DNA from: Pseudomonadota bacterium | Lineage (GTDB): Bacteria; Pseudomonadota; Alphaproteobacteria; Sphingomonadales; Sphingomonadaceae | Assembly (NCBI GenBank): GCA_963205175.1 | Contig: CAUJIW010000090.1 | Span: 1-48,796 of the forward strand | DNA: 48,796 nt | Direction of reading: 5' to 3' | Part shown: one piece after another, positions 1 through 8,724 of the stretch | Numbering within the stretch: the stretch's first letter is position 1 | How the letters are laid out: each line of letters begins with the position of its first letter | Translations under genes and position numbers: made by a program | The notes under the pieces: model-generated | Seen by the model: the letters and a program-made list of their open reading frames with translations, nothing else | What the model was told of the DNA's origin: nothing | The model's database searches: none

Positions 1-1473
1 CCACCACTTCTCCGGCCGGGCGCTGAACGCCGCCGCCTGTTCAATCACGTGGCCGACCTTCAGCACGGTGGCCTCGTCCAGCGCCTTGCCGATCAGGTGC
101 AGGCCCAGCGGCAGCCCGTCGGCCGACAGGCCCGCCGGTACCGACATCGCCGGCAGTCCGGCGAGGCTTGCCGGCACCGTGAACACGTCGTTGAGGTACA
201 TCTCGATCGGATCGGCCGACTTGGCGCCGAACGCGAAGGCCGCCGACGGCGCGGTCGGCGTCAGGATAACGTCGCACTGCGCGTAGGCGCGGGCGAAATC
301 CTGGGCGATCAGCGTGCGCAGCTGCTGCGCCTTCAGGTAATAGGCGTCGTAATAGCCGGCCGACAGCACGTAGGTGCCGATCATGATGCGCCGCTTCACT
401 TCCTGCCCGAAGCCCGCCGCGCGGGTCTCCTCGTACATGTCGATCAGCGAGCCGTTGTCGGGGGCCACCCGCAGGCCATAGCGCACGCCGTCATAGCGGG
501 CGAGGTTGGAGGAGGCCTCCGCCGGCGCCACGATGTAATAGGTCGGCAGCGCGTATTTGGTGTGCGGCAGCGACACCTCGACGATCTCGGCACCGGCGGC
601 CTTCAGCCAGTCGGCGCCGCGCGTCCACAGGGCGTCGATCTCCGCCGACATGCCGTCGACGCGATATTCCCTGGGAATGCCGATCCTCAGACCCCGGATG
701 TCACCGGTGAGCGCCGCCTCGAAATCAGGCACGGCGACATCGAGCGACGTCGAGTCCCTGGGGTCGAAGCCACACATCGACTTCAGCAGGATCGCGCAGT
801 CGCGCACGTCGCGCGCCATCGGGCCGGCCTGGTCGAGCGACGAGGCGAAGGCGACGATGCCCCAGCGCGAACAGCGGCCGTAGGTCGGCTTGATGCCGGC
901 AATGCCGGTGAACGACGCCGGCTGGCGGATCGACCCGCCGGTATCGGTGCCGGTGGCGCCGGGCACGATGCGCGCGGCGACCGCCGCCGACGAACCGCCC
1001 GACGAGCCACCGGGCACCAGCGCCTCGCCGTTGGCGCCACGCCACGGGTTGATGACATTACCGAACGCGCTGGTCTCGTTGGAGGACCCCATGGCGAACT
1101 GGTCGAGGTTGAGCTTGCCCAGCATCACCGCGCCGTCGCGGAACAGGTTTGCGGTCACCGTCGACTCATAGGGCGGCACGAAGCCTTCGAGTATCTTCGA
1201 GGCCGCGGTGGTCTGCACCCCCCTGGTGCAGAACAGGTCCTTGATGCCCAGCGGGACGCCGGCCAGCGGCCCGGCGGTGCCGGCGGCGAGGGCTGCGTCG
1301 GCGGCTTTCGCCTGCTCAAGCGCCAGCTCCGGCGTCTCGACGATGAAGGCGTTGAGGTCGCGCGCGGCCGCCACGGCGGCGATGTGCGCCTCGGCCACCT
1401 CGACCGCCGAGAAGGACTTGGCAGCCAGGCCGTCGCGCAGGGCGGCGACCGTCAGTTCAGTCAGATCCGTCAT
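1..1473 (-). CDS. gatA: Aspartyl/glutamyl-tRNA(Asn/Gln) amidotransferase subunit A, 3' end cut by window edge
   Basis: GatA is the amidase subunit of GatCAB, which converts mischarged Glu-tRNA(Gln) or Asp-tRNA(Asn) to the amidated form in the cytoplasm. The frame opens at ATG 1473-1471 ([20 protein letters not shown]) and stays open for 491 codons to base 1 with no stop. It ends in ...[15 protein letters not shown], which looks like the GatA C-terminus, so only a few residues should be missing. The amidase signature [13 protein letters not shown] (cis-Ser/Ser catalytic region) is encoded near 955-1018. The start overlaps the gatC stop by one base (TAATG), so the two are co-transcribed and probably translationally coupled. 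gatB would be expected beyond the left edge. Confidence 0.96.
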   Translation of the reverse strand, partial: MTDLTELTVAALRDGLAAKSFSAVEVAEAHIAAVAAARDLNAFIVETPELALEQAKAADAALAAGTAGPLAGVPLGIKDLFCTRGVQTTAASKILEGFVPPYESTVTANLFRDGAVMLGKLNLDQFAMGSSNETSAFGNVINPWRGANGEALVPGGSSGGSSAAVAARIVPGATGTDTGGSIRQPASFTGIAGIKPTYGRCSRWGIVAFASSLDQAGPMARDVRDCAILLKSMCGFDPRDSTSLDVAVPDFEAALTGDIRGLRIGIPREYRVDGMSAEIDALWTRGADWLKAAGAEIVEVSLPHTKYALPTYYIVAPAEASSNLARYDGVRYGLRVAPDNGSLIDMYEETRAAGFGQEVKRRIMIGTYVLSAGYYDAYYLKAQQLRTLIAQDFARAYAQCDVILTPTAPSAAFAFGAKSADPIEMYLNDVFTVPASLAGLPAMSVPAGLSADGLPLGLHLIGKALDEATVLKVGHVIEQAAAFSARPEKWW

Positions 1474-1760
1474 TATTCGATCACCTTCGGCACGGCATAG
1501 AAGCCAAACTGGGCTTCCGGCGCATTCCGCAGCACCGCGTCCTGGATGCCGCCATCGTTCACCACGTCATCGCGCCAGCGCAGTCGCTGGGCGACAGCGG
1601 ACGTCATCGGCTCCACACCGGTGGTATCCACTTCACTCAATTGCTCGACAAACGCCAGTATCCCATTGAGTTCATTCTTCATTGGCTCGACCGCCGCCTC
1701 GTCGAGGCGGAGCCGCGCCAGATGGGCGATACGTTTGACGGTATTGGCGTCAATGGACAT
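1473..1760 (-). CDS. gatC: Aspartyl/glutamyl-tRNA amidotransferase subunit C
   Basis: GatC is the small linker subunit that stabilises the GatA-GatB interface. The 95-residue product starts [20 protein letters not shown] and carries the family pattern of an N-terminal helix ([10 protein letters not shown]), a central [21 protein letters not shown], and the C-terminal [16 protein letters not shown] typical of GatC. An upstream in-frame ATG at 1775 would add MRGSS, but the start at 1760 gives the usual family length and the canonical MSID-type N-terminus. It is the first gene of the gatCA operon and is divergent from the gene at 1903. Confidence 0.95.
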   Translation of the reverse strand: MSIDANTVKRIAHLARLRLDEAAVEPMKNELNGILAFVEQLSEVDTTGVEPMTSAVAQRLRWRDDVVNDGGIQDAVLRNAPEAQFGFYAVPKVIE

Positions 1761-1902
1761 GGACGATCCTCGCAACCGAAGCCTGAATGAGGCAAAAGCG
1801 AATGTGTGCGGCGAGCCTTAGCAATCGCACGCGGGGGCTTCAAGGGAGCCGCGTGGAAGGCTATGCCTTTAACGGCTGCTACTGACGAGGAAATCGCCCG
1901 CC

Positions 1903-3081
1903 ATGACCGCCACTGCACCGTCGCCACGCCGTATCGCGCCATCCGTCAAGTTCCTGTGGCTGGTCGCCGGCCTGATCCTGCTCGCCGTGCTGGGCTGGGT
2001 CGCCTACCACGCCTTCGCGCCGCAGCTGATGCGCATGGCCTTCGTCCCCAAGGTCAGCTTCGCCGAGAGCGAGCTGGCGCCGGCACCCGATTACGCCGAT
2101 CCGGCCGTCTGGGTGGCGATGCCCGGCCATCCGGGGCCGTCGCAGGACGTGCCGGCCGGCTACAGGGCCGCGCCCAGGCCGCAGATCGACGTGTTCTACG
2201 TGCCGCCGACCACCTTCCTCAAGAACAGCCGCTGGAACGCGCCGCTCGATGACGCAGAGACCAACGAACGCACCGACATGATGGTCCGCCACCAGGCCAG
2301 TGTCTTCAACGGGGTCGGTCAGATCTGGGCGCCGCGCTACCGGCACGCCGCCTTCGGCGCGTTCCTGTCCGACCAGCCGGCCGATGTCGGCCAGGCGCTG
2401 GCTGTTGCCTACACCGACGTGCAGGCGGCGTTCGATGCCTATCTGGCGGCCAGCGGCAGCCGCCCCTTCATCCTCGCCGGCCACAGCCAGGGCAGCCTGC
2501 ACGCGCTGGCACTGCTGAAGGATCGCATCGCCAGCCAGCCGCTGGTCAAACCGCGGCTGGTGGCGGCCTATCTGGTCGGCTGGCCGATCTCGTCGAAAGC
2601 CGACCTCGAACCGCTGGGGCTGGAGGCCTGCGCCACCCCGGCCGCCACCGGCTGCGTGCTGTCGTGGCAGAGCTTCGGGGAACCGGCCGACGTCAGCGGC
2701 ATCGCCGCCGTCTACAACGCCACGCGCGGCGCCAGCGGCATCGCCCGCGCCGGCACCCCGATGGTGTGCGTCAATCCGCTGTCCGGCTGGGCGGACAGCC
2801 GCCGGGTAGACGCCAACGCCAACCTTGGGGCACTTGCCTTCTCCAAGCCCGATGAGCCGCTCGGCCCGCTGGAGGCGGAAGTGACCGGCGCCACCTGCCA
2901 GAGCGACGGTTTCCTGCACCTGACCCACAACCCGGACGCGCCCTACGACAAGTTCCTGCTGCCGGGCGAGAACTACCACGTCTATGACTACGCGCTGTTC
3001 TGGGCCAACATCCGCGCCAACGCGCAGATGCGGGTCGAGGCCTATTTCGGCCCGCGCCGCCCGCTGGCCACCCGGCCGTGA
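1903..3081 (+). CDS. DUF3089 family membrane-anchored alpha/beta hydrolase
   Basis: The 392-residue protein has one N-terminal membrane segment (about residues 16-36, [19 protein letters not shown]) followed by a soluble domain, probably periplasmic. The nucleophile elbow GHSQG (G193-H194-S195-Q196-G197) in [16 protein letters not shown] marks an alpha/beta-hydrolase fold. The segment [12 protein letters not shown] and the downstream SWQSFGE and VCVNPLSGW blocks match what I know of DUF3089 proteins, whose substrate is not established. Its stop overlaps the ruvX start by 4 bases (GTGA), so it is probably co-transcribed with ruvX, although no functional link is evident. Esterase or lipase activity is inferred from the fold only. 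Confidence 0.85.
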   Translation: MTATAPSPRRIAPSVKFLWLVAGLILLAVLGWVAYHAFAPQLMRMAFVPKVSFAESELAPAPDYADPAVWVAMPGHPGPSQDVPAGYRAAPRPQIDVFYVPPTTFLKNSRWNAPLDDAETNERTDMMVRHQASVFNGVGQIWAPRYRHAAFGAFLSDQPADVGQALAVAYTDVQAAFDAYLAASGSRPFILAGHSQGSLHALALLKDRIASQPLVKPRLVAAYLVGWPISSKADLEPLGLEACATPAATGCVLSWQSFGEPADVSGIAAVYNATRGASGIARAGTPMVCVNPLSGWADSRRVDANANLGALAFSKPDEPLGPLEAEVTGATCQSDGFLHLTHNPDAPYDKFLLPGENYHVYDYALFWANIRANAQMRVEAYFGPRRPLATRP

Positions 3082-3548
3082 TCACCAGCGATCTGAGGGC
3101 CTTCACCGCCGCCCTGCCCGCCGGCGGCCGGCTGGCAGGGCTCGACGTTGGCGACAAGCGGGTCGGCCTCGCCTTCTGCGATGCCGGCTGGACCATCGCC
3201 ACCCCGGCGGAAACGCTGCAACGCCGGCGCTTCACCCAGGACGTGGCGACCTTGAAGCCGCTGTTCGAGAAGCAGCGCATCGCCGGTCTGGTGATCGGTC
3301 TGCCGCTCAACATGGACGGCAGCCAGTCACCGCAGACCCAGTCGGTGCGCACCTACGCCTACAACCTCGACAACGCGCTCGGGCTTCCGATCCTGCTGTG
3401 GGACGAACGCTGGTCCACTGCCGCCGTTACCCGGGCGATGATCGAGGCCGACCTGTCGCGGGCCAAGCGGGCCGACCGGGTCGACAGGGCCGCGGCCGGT
3501 TTCATCCTCCAGGGCGCCATCGACGCCCTGGCTCACCAGCTGCCCTGA
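3078..3548 (+). CDS. ruvX: RuvX/YqgF family putative pre-16S rRNA nuclease
   Basis: This is an RNase H-like nuclease family (YqgF/RuvX) implicated in maturation of the 16S rRNA 5' end and classed as a Holliday-junction resolvase homologue. The 156-residue product has the fold's signatures: [12 protein letters not shown] (first catalytic Asp, near residues 23-34), [11 protein letters not shown], and [11 protein letters not shown]. The start is GTG at 3078, overlapping the upstream DUF3089 stop as GTGA. It converges with the acyl-CoA dehydrogenase gene ending at 3581, with only about 30 bases between the stops. Confidence 0.93.
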   Translation: MITSDLRAFTAALPAGGRLAGLDVGDKRVGLAFCDAGWTIATPAETLQRRRFTQDVATLKPLFEKQRIAGLVIGLPLNMDGSQSPQTQSVRTYAYNLDNALGLPILLWDERWSTAAVTRAMIEADLSRAKRADRVDRAAAGFILQGAIDALAHQLP

Positions 3549-3580
3549 AAGCGCGCCGTATCGCGCCGTCCCTGCGGCGC

Positions 3581-4768
3581 TCAGCCGCCCTGACGGTGGC
3601 GCCAGTCCCGCTTGACCTTCTTGGCCAGCGACCAGCGATGCACCTCCGACGGACCGTCGTAGATGCGGAAAGCGCGGATCTCGCGGAAGATCTGCTCGAC
3701 CGGGGTGTCGCGGGTGACGCCCTTGCCGCCGAGAATCTGCACGCAGCGGTCGGCGACGCGGTACAGCGCCTCCGACACCGCCACCTTGGCCATGCTGGAC
3801 TCGGTGGTGCCGGTGGCGCCGTCGTGGCGGTTGTCCAGCACCCAGGCGCACCAGTCGATCATCAGTTCCGCCTGTTTCAGGTCGAGCAGGTTGTCCGCCA
3901 GCATGTAGCCGACGCCCTCATGATCGACCAGCGGCTTGCCGAACGCCTGGCGGGTGCAGGCATAATCCGCCGCGATGTCGTGGGCCCGCTGGGCCGCGCC
4001 CCACCAGCGCATGCAGTGGGTGAGCCGGGCCGGCGCCAGCCGCACCTGGGCATAGCGGAAGCCTTCATCGACCTCGCCGAGAATCTGGTCGGCCGGCACC
4101 CGCACGTCGTCGAGCGACAGCACGGCATGACCGCCGGGCATGGAGTTGTCGATGGTGTCGAGAATGCGGTCGAGCTTGATGCCCGGCGTGTTCATGTCGG
4201 CCAGGAACATGGTGGCGGACTGGCCGGTGCGGGCCATGATGATGCCGAAGCCGGCGCCCTCGCCGCCGGTGATCAGCCACTTGCGACCGTTGATGACCCA
4301 GTGGTTGCCGTCCTGGCGGGCGGTGGTCGACAGCATCGACGGGTCGGAGCCGACGCCGCCGTCGGGCTCGGTCATCAGGAAGGCCGAGCGGCAGTCGCCG
4401 GCCGCCAGCGGTTTCAGGAAGCGCTGCTTCTGCTCTTCCGTCGCCACCTTCTCCAGCAGATGCATGTTGCCCTCGTCCGGCGCCATGCAGTTGAGCGCCA
4501 CCGGCCCCAGCGTCGAATAGCCGGCGGCACGGAACACGGTGGCGATCTCGCGGTGGTTCAGCCCCTGGCCGCCCCATTCGGTGCCCACATGCGGCGCCAG
4601 CAGGCCGGCGGCGCGGGCCTTGGCCTGCATCTCGCGCACCAGGTCGGCCGCCGGGCCATGGCCGAAGGCGCGCGGGTCACGTTCAAAGGGGATGATCTCC
4701 TCACGGATGAACGCCGATACGCGCTCCGCCAGTTCCCGCTCGCGCGGCCCACGCTCGAACTCCACCAT
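3581..4768 (-). CDS. Acyl-CoA dehydrogenase, ACAD10/11-like
   Basis: This FAD-dependent acyl-CoA dehydrogenase should oxidise an acyl-CoA to the 2-enoyl-CoA in the cytoplasm and pass electrons to ETF. Its 395 residues show the full three-domain fold: an N-terminal helical domain, a central beta domain (SAFLMTEPDGGVGSDPSM, then WVINGRKWLITGG) and a C-terminal helical domain ending IYDGPSEVHRWSLAKKVKR. The YDGPSEVHR segment and GMN-like GTEWGGQG block are characteristic of the ACAD10/11-related bacterial group, often called acyl-CoA dehydrogenase family proteins acting on unusual chain lengths or hydroxy-acyl-CoAs. It stands alone, convergent with ruvX. The substrate cannot be read from the sequence. 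Confidence 0.92.
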   Translation of the reverse strand: MVEFERGPRERELAERVSAFIREEIIPFERDPRAFGHGPAADLVREMQAKARAAGLLAPHVGTEWGGQGLNHREIATVFRAAGYSTLGPVALNCMAPDEGNMHLLEKVATEEQKQRFLKPLAAGDCRSAFLMTEPDGGVGSDPSMLSTTARQDGNHWVINGRKWLITGGEGAGFGIIMARTGQSATMFLADMNTPGIKLDRILDTIDNSMPGGHAVLSLDDVRVPADQILGEVDEGFRYAQVRLAPARLTHCMRWWGAAQRAHDIAADYACTRQAFGKPLVDHEGVGYMLADNLLDLKQAELMIDWCAWVLDNRHDGATGTTESSMAKVAVSEALYRVADRCVQILGGKGVTRDTPVEQIFREIRAFRIYDGPSEVHRWSLAKKVKRDWRHRQGG

Positions 4769-5009
4769 CGATACTCTCCCGTCTGCGCCGGGGCAGTCTT
4801 GCCCGCCGGCCTTGTCTCATCCCGAACAACGCCCCTGCGGATGGTGCCAAAGACCGCCGGCGCGCAACTAGCGAGTTCATCAGTGCCGTCGGATGGAGCC
4901 CACTGCAACATCGCCGCCGGGGGGTATCGCCTGGCCACCGAAACCGATTCCGCTTCCGGCACCCGGATTAGTAGATTATTGAAAATGCAGTCGTAACGTC
5001 TGCGCCGAC

Positions 5010-5951
5010 ATGATCCGGGGCCCGACAATCGCCATGCCAGATGACACTACCTCCGTGGTGCTGACCCTACGCGACCAACCGGACGCGGCCGTGGCGGCCC
5101 TGCGCATGCTGGCCGGCCAGACCCACCAGGCCCTTGACGTGGTGGTGGTGACAGGCGGCGACAACGCCACTACCGAAGCCGCCGGGCGGACCCTGGCCGA
5201 ACTGGCACTGAACAGCCGGATCATCGTGTCGACCACCAATGATGATGCCCTGTTTCTGTCGCGGTCCCGCAATGCCGGCGTGGCGGCGAGCCGGGGTGCC
5301 TATGTCACCTTTCTTGAGCCTGGCATCCACTGGAAGCCGGACAAGCTGGCAGCCCAGGTGGCACGACTGCAATCCGATGGCGACGCGACTTTGTGCCTGG
5401 TTCAGGGACGGTGGCATGACCGCGCCGGCCAGCCCGAGGGGCTGATCTGCCGGAACATGTCGACTCCGGACACCGAGGGCTGGCGTGCCCTGCTGTGGGC
5501 GGAAACCGTGCCCGCGACCTGCGTCATGGCGCGGCGTATCGACCTCGGCACGCACCCTTTCGACACCACGCTTGCCTTCGGCGCCGAGCAGGACTTGTGG
5601 ATCAAGCTTGCCACCAACGGACATACCGCGTTCATCACCACGCCGCTGGTCGACTGCCCGCGCCCCTCGGCCCGCACATTCGACTGGCACGCCGCCCTGC
5701 AGGCTGGCCACATGATGATCGACGGCCACCTTGCGGATTTCGCCGATCAGCTCAGTCCGTTCGAGCGATACCGCGCCCGTGCCCGCGTGCTCGCGGAAGT
5801 TGGGCTGTTGCTCGCGGCCGATCCACGCCAGCGCTCCCGTGCCACCGGCCTGCTCGCCCGGGCCGCGCTCGCGGGCGTCATGTCCCCCCGCCAGGCCTGG
5901 CGGGCGTTACACCCCGGTTCCGCCGGCGACCCGCTTCCGCCCGCGCGCTGA
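5010..5951 (+). CDS. Family 2 glycosyltransferase-like protein lacking a clear DxD motif
   Basis: The 313-residue protein has the order of a GT-A family 2 enzyme: TTSVVLTLRDQ at the N-terminus, SRSRNAGVAASRGAYVTFL (residues about 84-102), and a C-terminal EQDLWIKLA block resembling the (E/Q)D base motif of GT2 enzymes. At the place where GT2 proteins usually have a DDDD or DxD metal-nucleotide site it reads LEPGIHW (residues 102-108), so the metal site is altered. An internal ATG at 5034 (MPDDTTSVV) is an alternative start that removes eight poorly conserved residues. The downstream deacetylase begins 69 bases after the stop, so the pair probably acts together on a surface or secreted glycan. 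Confidence 0.72.
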   Translation: MIRGPTIAMPDDTTSVVLTLRDQPDAAVAALRMLAGQTHQALDVVVVTGGDNATTEAAGRTLAELALNSRIIVSTTNDDALFLSRSRNAGVAASRGAYVTFLEPGIHWKPDKLAAQVARLQSDGDATLCLVQGRWHDRAGQPEGLICRNMSTPDTEGWRALLWAETVPATCVMARRIDLGTHPFDTTLAFGAEQDLWIKLATNGHTAFITTPLVDCPRPSARTFDWHAALQAGHMMIDGHLADFADQLSPFERYRARARVLAEVGLLLAADPRQRSRATGLLARAALAGVMSPRQAWRALHPGSAGDPLPPAR

Positions 5952-6019
5952 ACTGGCCGCTTGTCGCCGCCGCTGCTTCCGTGTTGACTGTCACCCCGAC
6001 CACTCCGGACCCTCCAGGC

Positions 6020-7036
6020 ATGATCGATCACGCTGCCCGCCACCTCTGCCCCCCCGCCAGGCCCAGCCTGTGCGTGGTGGTCGACGTCGAGGAGGAATTC
6101 GACTGGCGCCGCCCGTTCCGGGCAAGCAATACCGGTTGCGAGGCAATCGGTCGCCTCGCCCAGGCGCAGGCGATCTTCGCCCGCCATGGCGTGACACCGT
6201 GCTATCTCGTTGATCATCCGGTGGCTGCGGACGAACAGGCGCGCAAGCTGATCGGCCCCTGGCTGGCCGCCGGTGCCTGCGACATTGGCGCCCAGCTCCA
6301 CCCGTGGGTGACGCCACCGCACGAGGAAGTGGTCTGCACCCGCAACTCCTTCCCTCACAATCTCGATCCCGACCTCGAAAAGCGCAAGCTCGCCACGCTG
6401 ATGGAGGTGATCCGCGAGGGCTTTGGCGCCTACCCGCGCGCATACAAGGCCGGACGCTATGGCCTTGGCGACCACAGCGTCGATACCCTCACCGGCTTCG
6501 GCTTCGAGATCGACACCAGCGTCGTGCCGCACTGGACCTATCGCGGCGCCGGCGGCGGCCGCGACTTCATCGGCCTGCCGAATCAGCCATTCTGGCTGTC
6601 ACCCCGACAACACCTGCTTGAACTCCCCTTCTCGGTTGTCCTGACCGGCCCATTGGGTCGCCGGATGCCGCTGGCGCTGGAGCGGCTGATCTTCAGCCCC
6701 ACCGGCATTCGCCAGTCGATGCCCGGCATCCTCTCCCGACTGGGCCTCGCCAGCCGGATCAAGCTCAGCCCGGAAGGCAGCAGCCTTGCGGAGATGAAAC
6801 AGGCGGTGGACGCCCTCCTGTCACGCGACCGGCATTACCTCTGCCTGTCGTTTCACAGCCCGTCGCTATTGCCCGGCTGTACGCCCTATGTCCGCACCGA
6901 TGCCGACCTGGAGGACTTCCTGGACCGCCTCGACCGGATTCTCGCCTACATCATCGGTCAGCGTGGCGTGACGCCAACCGGCGTCTTCGAGTTGCGCCGG
7001 CAACTGATGACGGCGCCAGCCGCGCTGGCGGCATGA
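6020..7036 (+). CDS. Polysaccharide deacetylase-like protein (NodB-homology type)
   Basis: The product starts at ATG 6020 (MIDHAARHLCPPARPSLCVV) and is 338 residues long; the frame is open further upstream but that part overlaps the previous gene and has no family resemblance. Family marks are CVVVDVEEEFDW near residues 18-29 (catalytic and metal Asp region), QLHPWVTPP near 92-100 (metal His), and AYKAGRYGLGDHS near 141-153. The C-terminal LCLSFHSPSLLPG block supplies another conserved His. Proteins of this DVEEEFDW subgroup occur in polysaccharide loci and are expected to de-N-acetylate or otherwise hydrolyse amide-substituted sugars. It follows the glycosyltransferase-like gene in the same direction and ends before the convergent TetR gene. 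Confidence 0.85.
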   Translation: MIDHAARHLCPPARPSLCVVVDVEEEFDWRRPFRASNTGCEAIGRLAQAQAIFARHGVTPCYLVDHPVAADEQARKLIGPWLAAGACDIGAQLHPWVTPPHEEVVCTRNSFPHNLDPDLEKRKLATLMEVIREGFGAYPRAYKAGRYGLGDHSVDTLTGFGFEIDTSVVPHWTYRGAGGGRDFIGLPNQPFWLSPRQHLLELPFSVVLTGPLGRRMPLALERLIFSPTGIRQSMPGILSRLGLASRIKLSPEGSSLAEMKQAVDALLSRDRHYLCLSFHSPSLLPGCTPYVRTDADLEDFLDRLDRILAYIIGQRGVTPTGVFELRRQLMTAPAALAA

Positions 7037-7118
7037 CCCGCCACCAGACCGGAAGACCATCGGCCTGACACCCGGCGCCAACATCAGGTCGCCGGTTGCC
7101 CGGCCAGGATGCCCCGGA

Positions 7119-7772
7119 TCAGGCGGTTGGCTGACGCAGCAGCAGGGCCACCAGTGCATCGGCATGAGCACTGACCCGCTTCTCGTCGAACATGTCGATG
7201 CCATGGATGCGGTCGACTTCAGGGGCCAGCATGAATGGTGCCTGGGCGGCCGAGGAAATGATGTAGAATAAAGAGATCGGCGACACATCGGGCAGATGGC
7301 CAAGCTCGATCAGCTTTTCCAGCCGGCCGACGCCCTCCTGATGCAGCGGCGCCACGAAGGTGTCCACCATCCACTGCAGCCGGCTGGTCTCGGCGACGCA
7401 TTCATGGGCCATGAGTCGCGCATGTTCGGGGTGATGGGCACAGTAATGCACCCACTGGCGTATCCAGAGCGCCATCCGCTCGCCGGGCGGCAGATCCTGA
7501 CGCCGGATGTTGTCATCGTCGAGCGTCGACCACATCCGCTCGAACATTCGCGACACCGCCGCTTTCCACAGCGACTCCTTGTCGCCGAAGTAGTATTTGA
7601 TAAGTCCGTGGTTAACGCCGATACTGGCGCAGATATCCCGGACACTGACGGCCTCGAAGCCGCGTTCAGCAAACAGAATCAGGGCTCTTTCGAGAATTTT
7701 CTCCCGCGTGGAGAGGCCTTTGCTCTCGCCACCAACGGGTTCGTCTACTGCTTCGACCGCACGCATGTTCAA
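7119..7772 (-). CDS. TetR/AcrR family transcriptional regulator
   Basis: The N-terminal TetR DNA-binding domain is clear at residues about 22-68: STREKILERALILFAERGFE followed by VSVRDICASIGVNHGLIKYYFGDKESLW, the helix-turn-helix with the usual YYF signature. The rest of the 217 residues is an all-helical ligand and dimer domain with no similarity I can name. An internal ATG at 7766 (MRAVEAV) is an alternative start. The gene faces an AT-rich intergenic region with an imperfect 17-bp palindrome 40 bases upstream of the start, a plausible autoregulatory operator. It is divergent from the Rrf2-family gene at 8173. Confidence 0.9.
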   Translation of the reverse strand: MNMRAVEAVDEPVGGESKGLSTREKILERALILFAERGFEAVSVRDICASIGVNHGLIKYYFGDKESLWKAAVSRMFERMWSTLDDDNIRRQDLPPGERMALWIRQWVHYCAHHPEHARLMAHECVAETSRLQWMVDTFVAPLHQEGVGRLEKLIELGHLPDVSPISLFYIISSAAQAPFMLAPEVDRIHGIDMFDEKRVSAHADALVALLLRQPTA

Positions 7773-7811
7773 TCTTTTTTGGTTTTCGGGAACTTGTCTA
7801 TTTTCTCATTG

Positions 7812-7828
7812 GTTAAGACATACTTATC
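7812..7828. promoter_or_regulatory. Candidate TetR-family operator (imperfect palindrome)
   Basis: GTTAAGACATACTTATC reads as an inverted repeat with five of six arm positions paired around a 5-base centre. It lies 40 bases upstream of the TetR start, where autoregulatory TetR operators normally occur. The assignment is by position and symmetry only. Confidence 0.35.
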
Positions 7829-8070
7829 GACAGTCGCAACTACGATTGAAAACACATCGCAAATGCAACCAACGAAAGCTGTATCGACTCCATCCAATCA
7901 AGACACAAGGAAGTCCCAGCTTGCACCATGTGGTGGCGGACCCGGTTTCCCAGACGCTTGCGGCTTCGACGATTGGCGCAGTCAACGACCCCAAACCCAC
8001 GCCGTCAAGTTGTATTTTGAAGACATGCGGCCAAGCGTGCCATTTTCTGCCGCACATGCGAAATCGTCGC

Positions 8071-8124
8071 ATCGGCCGGCGCCAGCCGATCCGAGTTGAC
8101 CAGATGCCTGACCGCCGATAGGAC
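8071..8124 (+). promoter_or_regulatory. Candidate promoter and adjacent palindrome for the Rrf2 gene
   Basis: TTGACC (8096-8101) and TAGGAC (8119-8124) are separated by exactly 17 bases, a sigma-70-like arrangement that would start transcription about 40 bases before the GTG of the Rrf2 gene. Immediately upstream, 8071-8090 is a nearly perfect 20-bp palindrome (ATCGGC...GCCGAT with one mismatched pair), positioned as an activator or repressor site. Confidence 0.4.
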
Positions 8125-8172
8125 CGACAAACCGTTAATGCAAACCGAGGCTGGCAACCTCCAAGGCTGTTC

Positions 8173-8580
8173 GTGCTTTCACAACGCGCCCGATACGCGC
8201 TCAAGGCGCTGGTTCATCTTTCACGGGTGCCGGAAGGGCAAACGGTGCAGATCGCCGCGCTCGCCGAACGCGAACAGATTCCCCGCAAGTTTCTGGAAGT
8301 GATCCTGGTCGAGCTCAAACGGCATGGCCTGGTAGAGAGCGTGCGCGGCAAGCATGGCGGTTACCGGCTCGCCCGCCCGCCGGCGATGATCACCTATGGC
8401 GATGTGGTACGGGTGACGGACGGGCCGCTGGCCCTGGTGCCATGCGTCTCCCGGACCGCCTACCGCCGCTGCGACGATTGCCAGGACGAGGAAAGCTGCG
8501 CCATCCGCCGGGTCATGGCGGAGGTCCGCGACGAAACCTCCCGCGTGCTCGACGCCACCACCCTGGCCGACGTCAACTGA
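8173..8580 (+). CDS. Rrf2/IscR-family transcriptional regulator with a cysteine cluster
   Basis: Rrf2 proteins are winged-helix regulators, many of which sense iron, Fe-S status, redox or NO through a cluster bound by three cysteines. The 135-residue product begins at GTG 8173 (MLSQRARYALKALVHLS, the classic Rrf2 N-terminus) and contains the HTH and wing (IPRKFLEVILVELKRHGLV, VRGKHGGYRLA). Cysteines at 91, 100, 103 and 109 lie in the region used for cluster binding in IscR, NsrR and RirA, but their spacing (C-x8-C-x2-C-x5-C) differs from the IscR pattern. It stands alone, so its target genes cannot be deduced from neighbours. Confidence 0.92.
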   Translation: MLSQRARYALKALVHLSRVPEGQTVQIAALAEREQIPRKFLEVILVELKRHGLVESVRGKHGGYRLARPPAMITYGDVVRVTDGPLALVPCVSRTAYRRCDDCQDEESCAIRRVMAEVRDETSRVLDATTLADVN

Positions 8581-8724
8581 CCTCCGGCCACGGACGCGAT
8601 CGCCGGCACGCCTTCGCCACAACGCTTGATCTTGCTCATGTGCCGGGCGCCACAGGCTGCTAGACTGCGGGCATCATCCAGACGGCGGGCATCATCACGC
8701 CACGCCAGCACAGGAGGCAGCACC

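Larger units (their letters stand above)
7773..8172. other. 400-bp divergent regulatory region between the TetR and Rrf2 genes
   Basis: No convincing coding sequence is seen. Bases about 7775-7910 are markedly more AT-rich than the surrounding DNA and are probably the promoter and operator region of the TetR gene. The right part holds a promoter-like sequence and a palindrome for the Rrf2 gene, listed separately. Short open frames here have no ribosome-binding site and no recognisable product. Confidence 0.5.

Noticed and set aside
49..1500. A 483-codon plus-strand frame
   Set aside because: It is antisense to gatA, whose amidase signature and gatC overlap are clear.
3563..3580. GCGCCG-TCCCTG-CGGCGC hairpin between ruvX and the acyl-CoA dehydrogenase gene
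   Set aside because: It has only a 6-bp stem and no T-run. It is no better than chance in this GC-rich DNA, although its place between convergent stops is suggestive.
2984..4996. A 670-codon plus-strand frame
   Set aside because: It spans ruvX in another frame and runs antisense to the acyl-CoA dehydrogenase; no motif is present and the true genes on both sides are well supported.
5495..6019. Upstream extension of the deacetylase frame
   Set aside because: It overlaps the glycosyltransferase-like gene in another frame and contains only Arg/Pro-rich sequence. The deacetylase homology begins after ATG 6020.
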